Shown: piece by piece, positions 39,321 through 48,268 of the stretch
Layout: every line of letters starts with the position of its first letter
Numbering within the stretch: the stretch's first letter is position 1
Assembly: GCA_965197555.1 (NCBI GenBank)
Contig: OZ240213.1
Location: 1,178,001 to 1,242,000, forward strand
Reading direction: 5' to 3'
DNA length: 64,000 nt
Source: G965197555 sp965197555
Lineage (GTDB): Bacteria; Chloroflexota; Dehalococcoidia; Lucifugimonadales; UBA3495
The notes under the pieces: model-generated
Database searches by the model: none
What the model saw: the letters and a program-made list of their open reading frames with translations, nothing else
What the model was told of the DNA's origin: nothing
Program-made: the position numbers and the translations under genes

Positions 39321-40985
39321 TTGGTTTCTTCCCGAGACCCATCGCCCCAAGGACAAATGCCGGCCCAGCCCGCGACGCAAGGTAGTGAGGGACTGCAGCG
39401 CAAGTCCCAGTACAAGACCCCCTCCCAGTTACCTGTGGAGGAGGTCTATACTCCTGCAAACCTTGAAGATACGGATTACGACGGGGATCTGGGGCTGCCG
39501 GGGCAATCCCCCTACACGCGGGGGGTGCATCCCAGCGGTTACCGAGGCCGTTTGTGGACCATGCGCATGTTCGCTGGTTTTGGCCGTCCTGATGAGACCA
39601 ACGAGCGCTTCAAGTTTCTGCTGAATAACGGCCAGACGGGCCTGAGTGTCGCTTTCGATATGCCTACCCTGTATGGCTACGATACCGATGATCCCCGGGC
39701 CTTTGGGGAGTTTGGCAAGTGTGGCGTGGCAGTGTCGTCCCTGGCGGACATGGAGACTCTATTTGACGGTATCCCCCTGGACCAGATCACTACCTCCATG
39801 ACTATCAACAGCCCCGCTGCCATCATCTGGGCAATGTATATTGCGGTGGCGGAGAAACAGGGTGTCCCCATAGACCTGCTTGGAGGCACCATCCAGAATG
39901 ACATACTCAAGGAATTCATAGCTCAGAACGAGTACATCTTCCCTCCGGGGCCATCGATGCGCTTGGTAGTGGATACCATCGAGTTTGCCTCCCGTCATTT
40001 ACCCCGGTGGAACCCGGTCAGTATCAGCGGCTACCACATTCGGGAAGCAGGGTCCACCGCGATCCAGGAGCTAGCCTTCACTCTAGCCGATGGGTTCGAA
40101 TATGTGCGCCACACCCTGGACCGAGGACTGGCCGTAGACGAGTTCGCTCCGCGGTTGAGCTTCTTCTTCAACGTGCACAACAACTTCTTTGAAGAGATTG
40201 CCAAATTCCGCGCGGCCCGGCGCATCTGGGCCAGAGAGATGGCGCAGACTTTCAAAGCCCAAAACCCTCGGTCGCAGTGGCTTCGCTTCCACGCCCAGAC
40301 CTCCGGAGCCTCATTGACTGCTCAACAGCCTGATAACAATGTCGCCCGCGTTTCGTTACAGGCTTTAGCGGCGGTGATGGGGGGTTGCCAGTCCTTGCAC
40401 ACCAACGGTAAAGACGAGGCTTGGGCTCTCCCGTCCGAGGAAGCTGCCTTGCAAGCGTTGCGGACCCAGCAGATCATTGCCCACGAGACGGGTGTGACAG
40501 ACACGGTCGATCCCTTGGGCGGCAGCTACTTCCTGGAGACACTTACCAACCAAGTGGAAGCGGGCGCCTATGAATACTTTAGGCGTATCGAGGACCTTGG
40601 GGGCGTGGTGCCGAGTCTGGAGAGCGGCTTTCTCCAGAGGGAGATCGCGGAGGCGTCCTACGTATACCAGAAGGAGGAAGACCGAGGCGAACGAATCACC
40701 GTGGGAGTGAACGAATATCGTACGGATGATGCCTTGGAGATTCCTTTGCTCAGGGTGGACCGGGAGGGCGAGAAGCTTCAAGTACAGAAGCTGAACGAGG
40801 TCAGGCGCCAACGAGACAATAGAGATGTGGCCGCCAAGCTTCAAGCCTTGGAGCAAGCCGCCAGAGGTTCAGAGAACCTTATGCCGGCGCTGTTGGATGC
40901 TGTGAAGGCCTACGCTACCTTGGGGGAAATGATGGACGTGTTCCGGGGGGTATTCGGCGAGTACCAACCGTCGTGGGGTTACTAG
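39321..40985 (+). CDS. Methylmalonyl-CoA mutase large-subunit-type acyl-CoA mutase, no B12 domain
   Basis: A 554-residue protein with the substrate-binding TIM barrel of methylmalonyl-CoA mutase: YPYT-type region SPYTRGVHPSGYRGRLWTMRMFAGFG, SVAFDMPTLYGYD, SISGYHIREAGST, and HTNGKDEAWALPSEEAA. The cobalamin-binding domain (DxHxxG) is absent, so a separate small subunit must exist, but none is in the window. Isobutyryl-CoA/ethylmalonyl-type mutases have the same split form. TTG 39321 follows GGGAGG by 7 nt. The 236 bp before it contain no gene. Confidence 0.9.
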   Translation: MVSSRDPSPQGQMPAQPATQGSEGLQRKSQYKTPSQLPVEEVYTPANLEDTDYDGDLGLPGQSPYTRGVHPSGYRGRLWTMRMFAGFGRPDETNERFKFLLNNGQTGLSVAFDMPTLYGYDTDDPRAFGEFGKCGVAVSSLADMETLFDGIPLDQITTSMTINSPAAIIWAMYIAVAEKQGVPIDLLGGTIQNDILKEFIAQNEYIFPPGPSMRLVVDTIEFASRHLPRWNPVSISGYHIREAGSTAIQELAFTLADGFEYVRHTLDRGLAVDEFAPRLSFFFNVHNNFFEEIAKFRAARRIWAREMAQTFKAQNPRSQWLRFHAQTSGASLTAQQPDNNVARVSLQALAAVMGGCQSLHTNGKDEAWALPSEEAALQALRTQQIIAHETGVTDTVDPLGGSYFLETLTNQVEAGAYEYFRRIEDLGGVVPSLESGFLQREIAEASYVYQKEEDRGERITVGVNEYRTDDALEIPLLRVDREGEKLQVQKLNEVRRQRDNRDVAAKLQALEQAARGSENLMPALLDAVKAYATLGEMMDVFRGVFGEYQPSWGY

Positions 40986-40996
40986 GTTAGAACCAT

Positions 40997-41551
40997 ATGT
41001 CTGTAAGCCGGTCTAAGGTCCGATACAACTATCGAGACTACTGTTTGCTCCCGGAAGACAAACGCTACGAGCTCATGGATGGGGAACTGTATATGGCCCC
41101 GGCGCCTGGGACCCGTCATCAAATATTGCTAAGGAACCTGGAATTACTCCTATGGAGTTTTGTGAGAGACAATCAACTTGGCCAGGTATTCTTTGCTCCT
41201 TACGACGTTATCTTGTCCGATGAAGACGTGGTACAACCGGACTTGCTTTTTGTGGCCAGAGAAAGAGAGGACATCATAACGGAACGAGGTTGTGAAGGCC
41301 CCCCGGACTTGGTGGTTGAGATTCTATCTCCGTCAACCCGGGACAGGGACCAGCAACTCAAACGCAAACTATATGCGAACTACGGTGTTCGAGAGTACTG
41401 GTTGGTGGACCCAGACGCAGGCTCGATCGAGATCTTGGAGTTAGGTACCGACCCTACAGTACCTCTGGGAACTTTTACGGGCGGCGCTTCAATAGTGTCC
41501 CGTCTTATCCCCGGGCTTTCTATATCTGTCGATCAGGTTATGAGCGAGTAA
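40997..41551 (+). CDS. Uma2-family (DUF820) PD-(D/E)xK endonuclease-like protein
   Basis: A 184-residue protein with YELMDGELYMAPAPGTRHQ, VVQPDLLFV (catalytic Asp) and PPDLVVEILSPSTRDRDQQLKRKLYANYGVREYWLVDP (E-x-x-S), the standard DUF820/Uma2 pattern. These widespread proteins have a nuclease fold of unknown role and are numerous in Cyanobacteria and Chloroflexota. It lies 11 bp after the mutase gene. Confidence 0.9.
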   Translation: MSVSRSKVRYNYRDYCLLPEDKRYELMDGELYMAPAPGTRHQILLRNLELLLWSFVRDNQLGQVFFAPYDVILSDEDVVQPDLLFVAREREDIITERGCEGPPDLVVEILSPSTRDRDQQLKRKLYANYGVREYWLVDPDAGSIEILELGTDPTVPLGTFTGGASIVSRLIPGLSISVDQVMSE

Positions 41552-41604
41552 ATTCGCGTCCCTGCGCAGAGTAGGGCAGGCAGTGGGTGCGGAGCCACCG
41601 CCGG

Positions 41605-43656
41605 CTAGACTCGCTCTTCCTCCCTGGCTTTCTTGGCCGCTTCTATTACCCGCTGCTCCAAATTACCCGGTACCTGCTCGTAGTGGTCAATCTCCAGTTG
41701 ATAGGTCCCTCTTCCCTGGGTGAGAGACCTGAGGTCTTGGGCGTACCTCTGTATCTCAGCCAGTGGGACCTCCGTTTCAATCATCGTGGTCTTGTCTCCG
41801 GGCGTCATTCCCAGTATGCGGCCACGTTTGCCGTTCATGTCGCTGATGACGTCGCCAGTGTATGTGTCAGGTACAGTCACCGTCAGCCGCACTATAGGTT
41901 CCAGCAGTACGGGGCTGGCCTGGGAGACGCCTTTTCGCAGCGCTTGGTTGCTGGCGATCTCGAAGGAGATTCCAGAGGAATCTACGTCATGATAGCTACC
42001 GTCGTACAAGACCGCCTTGAGGTCTACAATCGGGTATCCAGCAACAACGCCTTCGTCCATGGCCTTGACGATGCCCTTCTCCACCGACGGGAAGTATTCC
42101 CTTGGCACTCTCCCTCCCACCACTTCAGTGCCGAACTCAAAACCCTGGGTTCTATCTAGTGGCTCCAGCCTGATTAAGACGTGACCGTATTGGCCGTGTC
42201 CCCCCGTCTGCTTCTTGTGCCGGTACTCCGTCTGGGTGACTTGGCTGATGGTCTCTTTGTATGCCACCTTGGGTAGCTTGACCTTTAAGTCGGCCCCAAA
42301 CTTCCGGCGTATCTTGTCCAGGGCTACTTCTATTTGAGCTTCCCCAAGCCCCGTCAGAATACTCTCGTTGGTATCGAAGTCACGGGTGAAATGCATACTG
42401 GGGTCTTCTTCGACGATCCTGCTGAGGGCCATGGACATCTTGTCCAAGTCTGATTTGGTAGCCGGGGATACAGCGACGCTGTAGTAACCGACGGGAAACT
42501 CTATTGGCTGAATCTGGACCTCGTTATTCCTAGAACAGAGAGTGTCTCCAGTAACGGTAGCGGATAATTTGCCGATTGCCCCAATGTCACCGGCGGTGAC
42601 CTCTGCCACGTTTTCTTGGGACTTTCCTCTAGGCAAGTAGAGTTGGCCGATGCGCTCGGATTGTTCCCGCGAGTTATTCCAGACTTCGGAGTTGCTCTTA
42701 ATAGTGCCTTGGTAGACCCGAAACACGGACAGCTTGCCCACAAAGGGGTCCGCCATGGTGTTGAATACAAACGCGGCCAACGGCTCATCGGGGTCAACAA
42801 CCAGGTCCGCCGGGTCCTGGGCGCCGGCTTTTGTCCCCTCTGCTTTGACCCCATCCTTGGGCGACGGCAGGTAGGTGCAAACCATCTCCAGGAATTCTTC
42901 AACACCGATGTTTTCCGTGGCGGAGCTAGCGAGGACCGGGACCAACTGCCCGCTCCATACAGCGGTGCGAACGGCGTGGGTTATTTCCTCCTCGGTGAGC
43001 TCCTCTCCCTCCAGATATTTGTCCGCCAGAGCATCGTCGCTTTCAGCGGCGGCTTCAATCAACCGCTCTCGGGCTGCTTCTAGCTCAGCAGCCAGCTCGG
43101 CCGGGGCGTCGGCAGGGGGTTGAATGACGCTTATTACGCCCTTGAAGTCCTGGGCGTCGCCGATGGGCAATTGGAATGGGATGCAGTGCCTGCCGAAATT
43201 GCTCTGGATTTCAGCCACGCAACGAGAGAAGCTGGCGTTTTCCCGGTCCATCTTATTAACCAAGAACATTCGGGCCAAGCCGCGAGCGTCGGCCATGCCC
43301 CAAGACCGCTCGGTGCCCACATCGACTCCAGAGGGTGCTGCCACCAGGATGGCAGCACCTTCAACTACCCTTAAAGCAGCCGCCACTTCGCCCAGGAAGT
43401 CGTCGTACCCGGGAGTGTCCAGGAAATTGACCTTGTCCTCTCCCAAGGAGCAGGCGACCAGCGTAGTTTGAATACTGCCGGCTCTTTTTATCTCCTCAGG
43501 CTCGTAGTCGGAGAAGGTGTTTCCATCATCAACTCGCCCAATGCGGGTAGTGGCTTTTACGTTGAACAGCATCGCTTCGCTTAAAGAGGTTTTCCCGGCG
43601 CCACTGTGTGAAAGCAGCGCGACGTTTCTAAGGTTTTGGGCGTCCATGTCGGGCAT
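41605..43656 (-). CDS. Elongation factor G-like GTPase (EF-G paralogue)
   Basis: A 683-residue translational GTPase: G1 SHSGAGKTS (16-24), G3 DTPGYDDF, G4 NKMDREN, followed by domains II-V (GGHGQYGHVLIRLEPL and GRILGMTPGDKTTMIETEVPLAEIQRYAQDLRSLTQGRGTY). The position away from rpsL/rpsG and sequence features suggest the EF-G-like/FusA2 branch rather than the main elongation factor. AAGGGGG is about 6 nt before ATG 43656. Confidence 0.92.
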   Translation of the reverse strand: MPDMDAQNLRNVALLSHSGAGKTSLSEAMLFNVKATTRIGRVDDGNTFSDYEPEEIKRAGSIQTTLVACSLGEDKVNFLDTPGYDDFLGEVAAALRVVEGAAILVAAPSGVDVGTERSWGMADARGLARMFLVNKMDRENASFSRCVAEIQSNFGRHCIPFQLPIGDAQDFKGVISVIQPPADAPAELAAELEAARERLIEAAAESDDALADKYLEGEELTEEEITHAVRTAVWSGQLVPVLASSATENIGVEEFLEMVCTYLPSPKDGVKAEGTKAGAQDPADLVVDPDEPLAAFVFNTMADPFVGKLSVFRVYQGTIKSNSEVWNNSREQSERIGQLYLPRGKSQENVAEVTAGDIGAIGKLSATVTGDTLCSRNNEVQIQPIEFPVGYYSVAVSPATKSDLDKMSMALSRIVEEDPSMHFTRDFDTNESILTGLGEAQIEVALDKIRRKFGADLKVKLPKVAYKETISQVTQTEYRHKKQTGGHGQYGHVLIRLEPLDRTQGFEFGTEVVGGRVPREYFPSVEKGIVKAMDEGVVAGYPIVDLKAVLYDGSYHDVDSSGISFEIASNQALRKGVSQASPVLLEPIVRLTVTVPDTYTGDVISDMNGKRGRILGMTPGDKTTMIETEVPLAEIQRYAQDLRSLTQGRGTYQLEIDHYEQVPGNLEQRVIEAAKKAREEERV

Positions 43657-44011
43657 TTGGTCCCCCTTCGACTTGATGTGCTTGTGGAGGCTTCCTCTGA
43701 CGCGAAATGAGGCCCAGCAAAGGCACGAGCCAGCTAGGCCCCTGGTAAAATCCTCAGCGTTTTAGGGTCATTTTATCCGCTGAGGTAGGCGAAGCGCAAC
43801 ATAAGGTCAGACCATAGCGTGGCCACTGCGTGCCGCAGCGGTAGCGACCTGTTGATGGCGCCCTTACATTCAATTCACCGGCAATTCACCGGTTTGACTG
43901 TTGAATGGGCAGGTCTATAATGGGACAGTCTCCGCAACCGGTCCGGCTTCAGAATCAGGAAGACCAGCTAGCTGTTGACCAGTTCTTAAAATCACCAGGG
44001 GATGTTGATAT
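43657..44011. other. Divergent intergenic region EF-G-like / RidA
   Basis: 355 bp with no gene. It holds the perfect direct repeat CAATTCACCGG twice in tandem (43871-43881, 43882-43892) directly upstream of a strong promoter for the RidA gene. Confidence 0.6.
43894..43921 (+). promoter_or_regulatory. Strong sigma-70-type promoter for the RidA/RAM genes
   Basis: TTGACT (43894-43899), 16-bp spacer, consensus TATAAT (43916-43921), 90 bp before the RidA ATG. The tandem 11-bp repeat just upstream could be an activator site. Confidence 0.7.
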
Positions 44012-44398
44012 ATGCCGAAGAAAGAAATTGTCACTAATGCCGAGCTGCCCCCGTCTCCAATGCCCCTTTCCCATGCTGCCCGGTTTGGCCACTTGGTATT
44101 CGTTCAGGGCTGCACTGGCCGCCACCCTGCGACCGGGGAGGTAGGTAAGGACATAAAAGAGCAGACCGAGTACGCGCTGGAGCGCATAAAGATGATCCTG
44201 GAGACGGCAGGTACCTCCTTGGACAATGTGTTGAGCAACACCTGCTACGTATCTAATAGAGAGGACCTCCAGGGCTTCAACGAGGTGTATGCGCAACACT
44301 TCAAGGACGACCACCCGGCCCGTACCACCATCATTGTGAATTTTGGAGCCGAGGACAATCTGGTCGAAATAACATCTACGGCGTGCATCCCGGATTAG
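44012..44398 (+). CDS. RidA-family (YjgF/YER057c/UK114) protein
   Basis: A 128-residue protein with FVQGCTGRHPATGEV, ALERIKMILETAGTSLDNV, HPARTTI (conserved Arg that binds the carboxylate) and VEITSTACIP (Glu). The family hydrolyses reactive enamines/imines formed by PLP enzymes. It is followed 18 bp later by a RAM-domain protein. Confidence 0.93.
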   Translation: MPKKEIVTNAELPPSPMPLSHAARFGHLVFVQGCTGRHPATGEVGKDIKEQTEYALERIKMILETAGTSLDNVLSNTCYVSNREDLQGFNEVYAQHFKDDHPARTTIIVNFGAEDNLVEITSTACIPD

Positions 44399-44416
44399 GC
44401 GAAAGAAGGCTAATCC

Positions 44417-44647
44417 GTGGTCACTCGAGCATTCATTCTGATTGAGACTCAAGTGGGCAGAGCGCCACAGGTGTCGCGAGAGCTGCGGGACCTAGAGGGG
44501 GTGCAGTCGGCTGATGTTGTCACCGGCGCCGTTGACATAATCGCCCTCATCGAAGCAGCGGACATGGGCAAGATCGCCGACCTTGTTACCGGCCAAGTAC
44601 AGGGCGTACGAGGAGTACTGCGCACCGTCACTTGTGTCGCTGCTTAA
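44417..44647 (+). CDS. Stand-alone Lrp/AsnC ligand-binding (RAM/SMLA) domain protein
   Basis: A 76-residue protein (TRAFILIETQVGRAPQVSREL, VQSADVVTGAVDIIALIEA) corresponding to the AsnC_trans_reg domain only, with no helix-turn-helix. Stand-alone RAM proteins bind amino acids and may modulate other regulators. Cotranscribed with the RidA gene. Confidence 0.9.
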   Translation: MVTRAFILIETQVGRAPQVSRELRDLEGVQSADVVTGAVDIIALIEAADMGKIADLVTGQVQGVRGVLRTVTCVAA

Positions 44648-44666
44648 TAGCTCGCAGACCCACGGA

Positions 44667-44682
44667 TATCGGCGCGCCGATA
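44667..44682. terminator. 16-bp perfect palindrome between convergent genes
   Basis: TATCGGCGCGCCGATA, 20 bp after the RAM gene stop and 29 bp before the end of the minus-strand DUF4286 gene. The position suggests termination, but there is no U-tract. Confidence 0.45.
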
Positions 44683-44710
44683 GGGACCGCAGCCTAAGCC
44701 AACTCTTTGC

Positions 44711-45022
44711 CTAGCCCAGCTTTTTGAAAGTGATGTGGGACCGGTTGGTTGTGAACGGCCGGATTTTGGCAGGCCAGTCACCTTTCTCCGACTCAGCCTT
44801 CCAGCCGGAGCTCTGGGGGACATCGGGTGTGTCGATCTCGTACAAGGCGGCGTACCGGGCTACCCCTTCGACGTCGGTCGACTCTAAGCGGTAGCGTGTG
44901 CAGCCTTGTACTCCGGGGGCCTTCAATATGTTGGGCACGTGCTGGGTGTCGTAAATGCGATTAAATTCGTCCTCTAATTCCATGGGCACGTCCATTTGCA
45001 CCAGGTACATATAGTCGGCCAT
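44711..45022 (-). CDS. DUF4286-like dimeric alpha/beta-barrel protein
   Basis: A 103-residue protein: MYLVQMDVPMELEDEFNRIYDTQHVPNILKAPGVQGCTRY resembles the DUF4286/EthD-like ferredoxin-fold family. Function is unknown. A double-length relative is at 51623-52285. Confidence 0.75.
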   Translation of the reverse strand: MADYMYLVQMDVPMELEDEFNRIYDTQHVPNILKAPGVQGCTRYRLESTDVEGVARYAALYEIDTPDVPQSSGWKAESEKGDWPAKIRPFTTNRSHITFKKLG

Positions 45023-45165
45023 AGGTCCAGCGCCTCCATTTTCAATTGACCTCCGGCCTTAACCGGAGTAAAATTCCAGCCTCAGCGACCGGCAGCGGGC
45101 CACTCCTCCAGTGACCCCTCCGCCTTGGCGGACCGGCCGCTCCTTTTTGATAGGTTATAACGCAC

Positions 45166-45714
45166 TTAATACGTAAGGGCCGCAGGCACTCCATCCGGAA
45201 GCTCCACCTCTAAGGCCTGCAGGCTGTGGGCCAGCATGTGGTAGTAGCCAACCACTACCAACACGTCGATAATCCCCGCGTCGGCCACCTGGGAACGCAA
45301 TGCCTCGAAAGTTGTGCCGGAGACCCTGTGGTGTCTTAGTAGCTCAATTACAAACTGGACCACGGCCGCGTCCTTGGGTTCCAGACCCACCGGGGCCCGC
45401 CGTTCGTGGATTGCGCTAATCTCGTGGTCGGTTAGACCGGCTTCCTTGGCGCTCCGCTGGTTCACCGTCCAAACGTATTGCCCATCGGCTTCCCGGGCGG
45501 CGGTCAACACAGCCAGCGCTTTGGTTCGAGGGTCCAGAGGTGTCTCAAAGCGGGCGTAGCCTCCCAGGTCGGCCAGGTTGCTAGCCGCCTGGGGGTTGTT
45601 CAGCAGCGCGGCGTAGTTTTTGGCCACTCCACCCCGGGAGCTTTCGATCTCGTCCCACACCTTCTGGCCTTCTGGGGTCATATTCTCTCTTTTGGTGATC
45701 GGTACTCGGGCCAT
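45166..45714 (-). CDS. Carboxymuconolactone-decarboxylase-like protein
   Basis: A 182-residue relative of the gene at 426-974 (same length, RGGVAKNYAALLNNPQAASNLADLGGYARFETPLDPRTK; helical core LAVLTAAREADGQYVW). Again no CxxC. ATG 45714 follows AGGAGGT by 7 nt; the longer frame to 45753 includes terminator sequence and is rejected. Role unknown. Confidence 0.8.
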   Translation of the reverse strand: MARVPITKRENMTPEGQKVWDEIESSRGGVAKNYAALLNNPQAASNLADLGGYARFETPLDPRTKALAVLTAAREADGQYVWTVNQRSAKEAGLTDHEISAIHERRAPVGLEPKDAAVVQFVIELLRHHRVSGTTFEALRSQVADAGIIDVLVVVGYYHMLAHSLQALEVELPDGVPAALTY

Positions 45715-45751
45715 GCCAAAGACCTCCTGGAGGAGATTCTTCAGAAATAAC

Positions 45752-45785
45752 AAGGCCGGGCTCCGCTAAATCGAAGCCCGGCCTT
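45752..45785 (-). terminator. Terminator of the molybdenum hydroxylase gene
   Basis: AAGGCCGGGCT (45752-45762) and AGCCCGGCCTT (45775-45785) form a perfect 11-bp stem with a 12-nt loop, between the hydroxylase gene end (45830) and the CMD-like start, with TTGTT following on the minus strand. Confidence 0.75.
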
Positions 45786-45829
45786 TGGATCGCCGCGTCA
45801 GTTAGGCCGCTGCTTGCTTGTCCAGCGGG

Positions 45830-48091
45830 TTAGCTATCTTTCTTCCACAGAGCTTGCAATACTGCCCCAGGAGACATGGGCAGCTCTTGCAGCCTGGCCC
45901 CGGTGGCGTCTGCGATGGCGTTGGCGATGGCTGCCATCGGAGCAACAATGGGCACCTCGCCGACTCCGCGCACTCCGTAGGGGTGGCCGGGGTTGGCCAC
46001 CTCCACGATCACTGTATTGATCATCGGCAGGTCCAGGCTAGTAGGCATACGGTAGTCCAGGAAGCTGGAGTTCACCATTCGGCCCTCTTGGTCGAAGAAG
46101 TACTCCTCGTTCAAAGCCCAGCCGATGCCTTGCACCACCCCACCTTGCATCTGCCCCTCCACATAGCTGGGGTGGACCGCCTTTCCGGCGTCCTGCACGA
46201 CGGTGTAGTCCAAGATTGTCACTTTCCCGGTTTCGGGGTCTACTTCCACGTCGGCGATGTGGGTGCAGAAAGCCCCTCCCGCACCCTTGGGGTCCACGCT
46301 GACTTGGGCAGAGATCGGCCCTCCGGTGTTGTTCAACTGACCGGCCAAGTCCTTGAAGCTCATCCGCAGGTCCGGGTCCGATTTGTGTTGGAATTGGGCG
46401 TCCATCAAGTCGACATCCTCGGCGGAGACATCCCAAATACTAGCGGCTCGCCCTATCATCTTGGTCTTGATCTCCTGGGCGCACTCGAAAGCCGCCCATC
46501 CACTGGCGAAAGCAGTGCGGCTGCCTCCGGTGAGGAAAGTGTACCCCACTGACTCAGTGTCGCCGACGCTGGGATGTACATCCTCAGCCGGGATTCCCAG
46601 CACCTCTGCCGCTTGCATGGCAATTGCGACCCGGGTGCCCCCGATATCCGTCGACCCCTCTACCAGGCTGATGGTCCCATCGCCGTTAACACCGATGGAG
46701 GCGCTGGACGCTAGACCGATGTTGAACCAGAAACCGTTCGCAACGCCTCGCCCCCGCCATGGCCCCTCCAACGGTTTCTGGTACTGTTCGCTGGCCTTGG
46801 CGGCCTCCAGCACCTCTATATTGCCGATGCGAGGGAATACGGGGCCATCCACCCGGCGGGTGCCTTCTTTGGAAGCGTTCATCAACCTAAATTCGATGGG
46901 GTCTATGCCCAGTTGCCGGGCGATCTCATCCACTATCTGCTCCCCACCGTAAGCCGCGTTGGGGGCTGCCGGAGCGCGGTAAGCGGCCGTCTTTGGCTTG
47001 TTGACCACGACATCGTAGCCGTCCGCCTGCACGTTCTCGATGTCGTAGGGGGCGAAAATGCACTGCGCTCCTGCGCCTACTATGGAGCCGGGGAAAGCCC
47101 CCGCCTCATAAGCTAGATAAGCGCTGGCGGCTGTGATTTTGCCTTCTTTGGTGGCGCCCATCTTCACTTTTATGTAGGTACCTGAAGTGGGTCCGGTGCT
47201 CTCGAAGACTTCGGACCGGTTCATGATCGATTTCACCGGCTGCCCTGTCTTCTTAGAGAGCAGTGCGACCAGTGGCTCCAGGTAGATGGGTATCTTGCCC
47301 CCGAAACCCCCTCCGATTTCCATCGGGATCACCTTGATCTTGGAGACCGGCAGGTCCAGCACCGTGGCCAGGGCATCCCGGGCGCTAAAGGCACCCTGGG
47401 TGCTGGTCCAAACCGTTAATTGGCCGTCGTTATTCCACAGGGCTGCCCCGGTCTGGGGCTCGATGTAGCCTTGGTGCACGGTCGCTGTGCTGAACTCGCG
47501 CTCGACTACCACATCCGCTTGCTCGAACCCGTTGTCCAGGTCCCCCTGCTCAAAGCGGAAATGGCTTGCGATGTTGCTATGTTTCTGGGTCTCCTCACCC
47601 AGCTCCGTCGTCGTCAGGTCTTCGTGGAGCAACGGAGCACCCTCGGCCATCGCTTGCCTGACCTCGACAACGGCCGGTAGCACCTCGTAGTCCACTTCGA
47701 TCAAGTCTAGGGCCGTCTCAGCGATGTGAGCGCTGGTAGCGGCCACGGCTGCGATAGCGTGCCCCTTGTACAATACTTTGTGTCGAGCAAGCAGATTGTC
47801 GCTGGCAAATAGAGTGCCACGGTCAGGGTTTTCCATGCTGTCCACTGGCATGTCTTTGCCGGTGACAATCGCTTTCACGCCGGGCAGGGCTGCTGCCTTG
47901 GTCACGTCAATTGACCTGATTTGTGCGTGAGCATGAGGGCTCCGCAATACTTTAGCGTGCAGCATTCCAGCGGCGTGAAAATCGCCGCCATATTGGGCCC
48001 TTCCGGTAACCTTGTCGGTACCGTCATGCCGGATTGGCCGGGTGCCGACCACTTTATAGTCAGTGTCCGAGAGGACTATATTAGACGCCAT
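45830..48091 (-). CDS. Xanthine dehydrogenase-family molybdopterin-binding subunit (orphan)
   Basis: A 753-residue molybdenum hydroxylase large subunit: RPIRHDGTDKVTGRAQYGGDF start, GGGFGGKIPIYLEP (cofactor loop), AYRAPAAPNAAYGGEQIVDEIARQLGIDP and the C-terminal RGVGEVPIVAPMAAIANAI with the catalytic-type Glu. Such subunits hydroxylate aldehydes, N-heterocycles or CO-type substrates and need 2Fe-2S and FAD partners. No such genes flank it, so partners must be elsewhere or the enzyme works differently. GAGGTGG precedes ATG 48091. Confidence 0.92.
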   Translation of the reverse strand: MASNIVLSDTDYKVVGTRPIRHDGTDKVTGRAQYGGDFHAAGMLHAKVLRSPHAHAQIRSIDVTKAAALPGVKAIVTGKDMPVDSMENPDRGTLFASDNLLARHKVLYKGHAIAAVAATSAHIAETALDLIEVDYEVLPAVVEVRQAMAEGAPLLHEDLTTTELGEETQKHSNIASHFRFEQGDLDNGFEQADVVVEREFSTATVHQGYIEPQTGAALWNNDGQLTVWTSTQGAFSARDALATVLDLPVSKIKVIPMEIGGGFGGKIPIYLEPLVALLSKKTGQPVKSIMNRSEVFESTGPTSGTYIKVKMGATKEGKITAASAYLAYEAGAFPGSIVGAGAQCIFAPYDIENVQADGYDVVVNKPKTAAYRAPAAPNAAYGGEQIVDEIARQLGIDPIEFRLMNASKEGTRRVDGPVFPRIGNIEVLEAAKASEQYQKPLEGPWRGRGVANGFWFNIGLASSASIGVNGDGTISLVEGSTDIGGTRVAIAMQAAEVLGIPAEDVHPSVGDTESVGYTFLTGGSRTAFASGWAAFECAQEIKTKMIGRAASIWDVSAEDVDLMDAQFQHKSDPDLRMSFKDLAGQLNNTGGPISAQVSVDPKGAGGAFCTHIADVEVDPETGKVTILDYTVVQDAGKAVHPSYVEGQMQGGVVQGIGWALNEEYFFDQEGRMVNSSFLDYRMPTSLDLPMINTVIVEVANPGHPYGVRGVGEVPIVAPMAAIANAIADATGARLQELPMSPGAVLQALWKKDS

Positions 48092-48268
48092 TATTTGTCC
48101 ACCTCACGTGCGGATTGAGACTGCTGGCCGCTACGATTGTACCATAACGGTTGGTCGGCCGGGGTGCTTCAATACTTTCAACGCCGAAGCGCATGTATAC
48201 TATGCACGTTGAGGAACCAGGCTAGACTGGGCTTCCCCGTTTTAACCCACGGAGGTCCCATAGAACCA

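Noticed and set aside
43905..44144. 79-codon ORF upstream of and overlapping the RidA gene
   Set aside because: It begins inside the -35/-10 promoter region and overlaps RidA in another frame.
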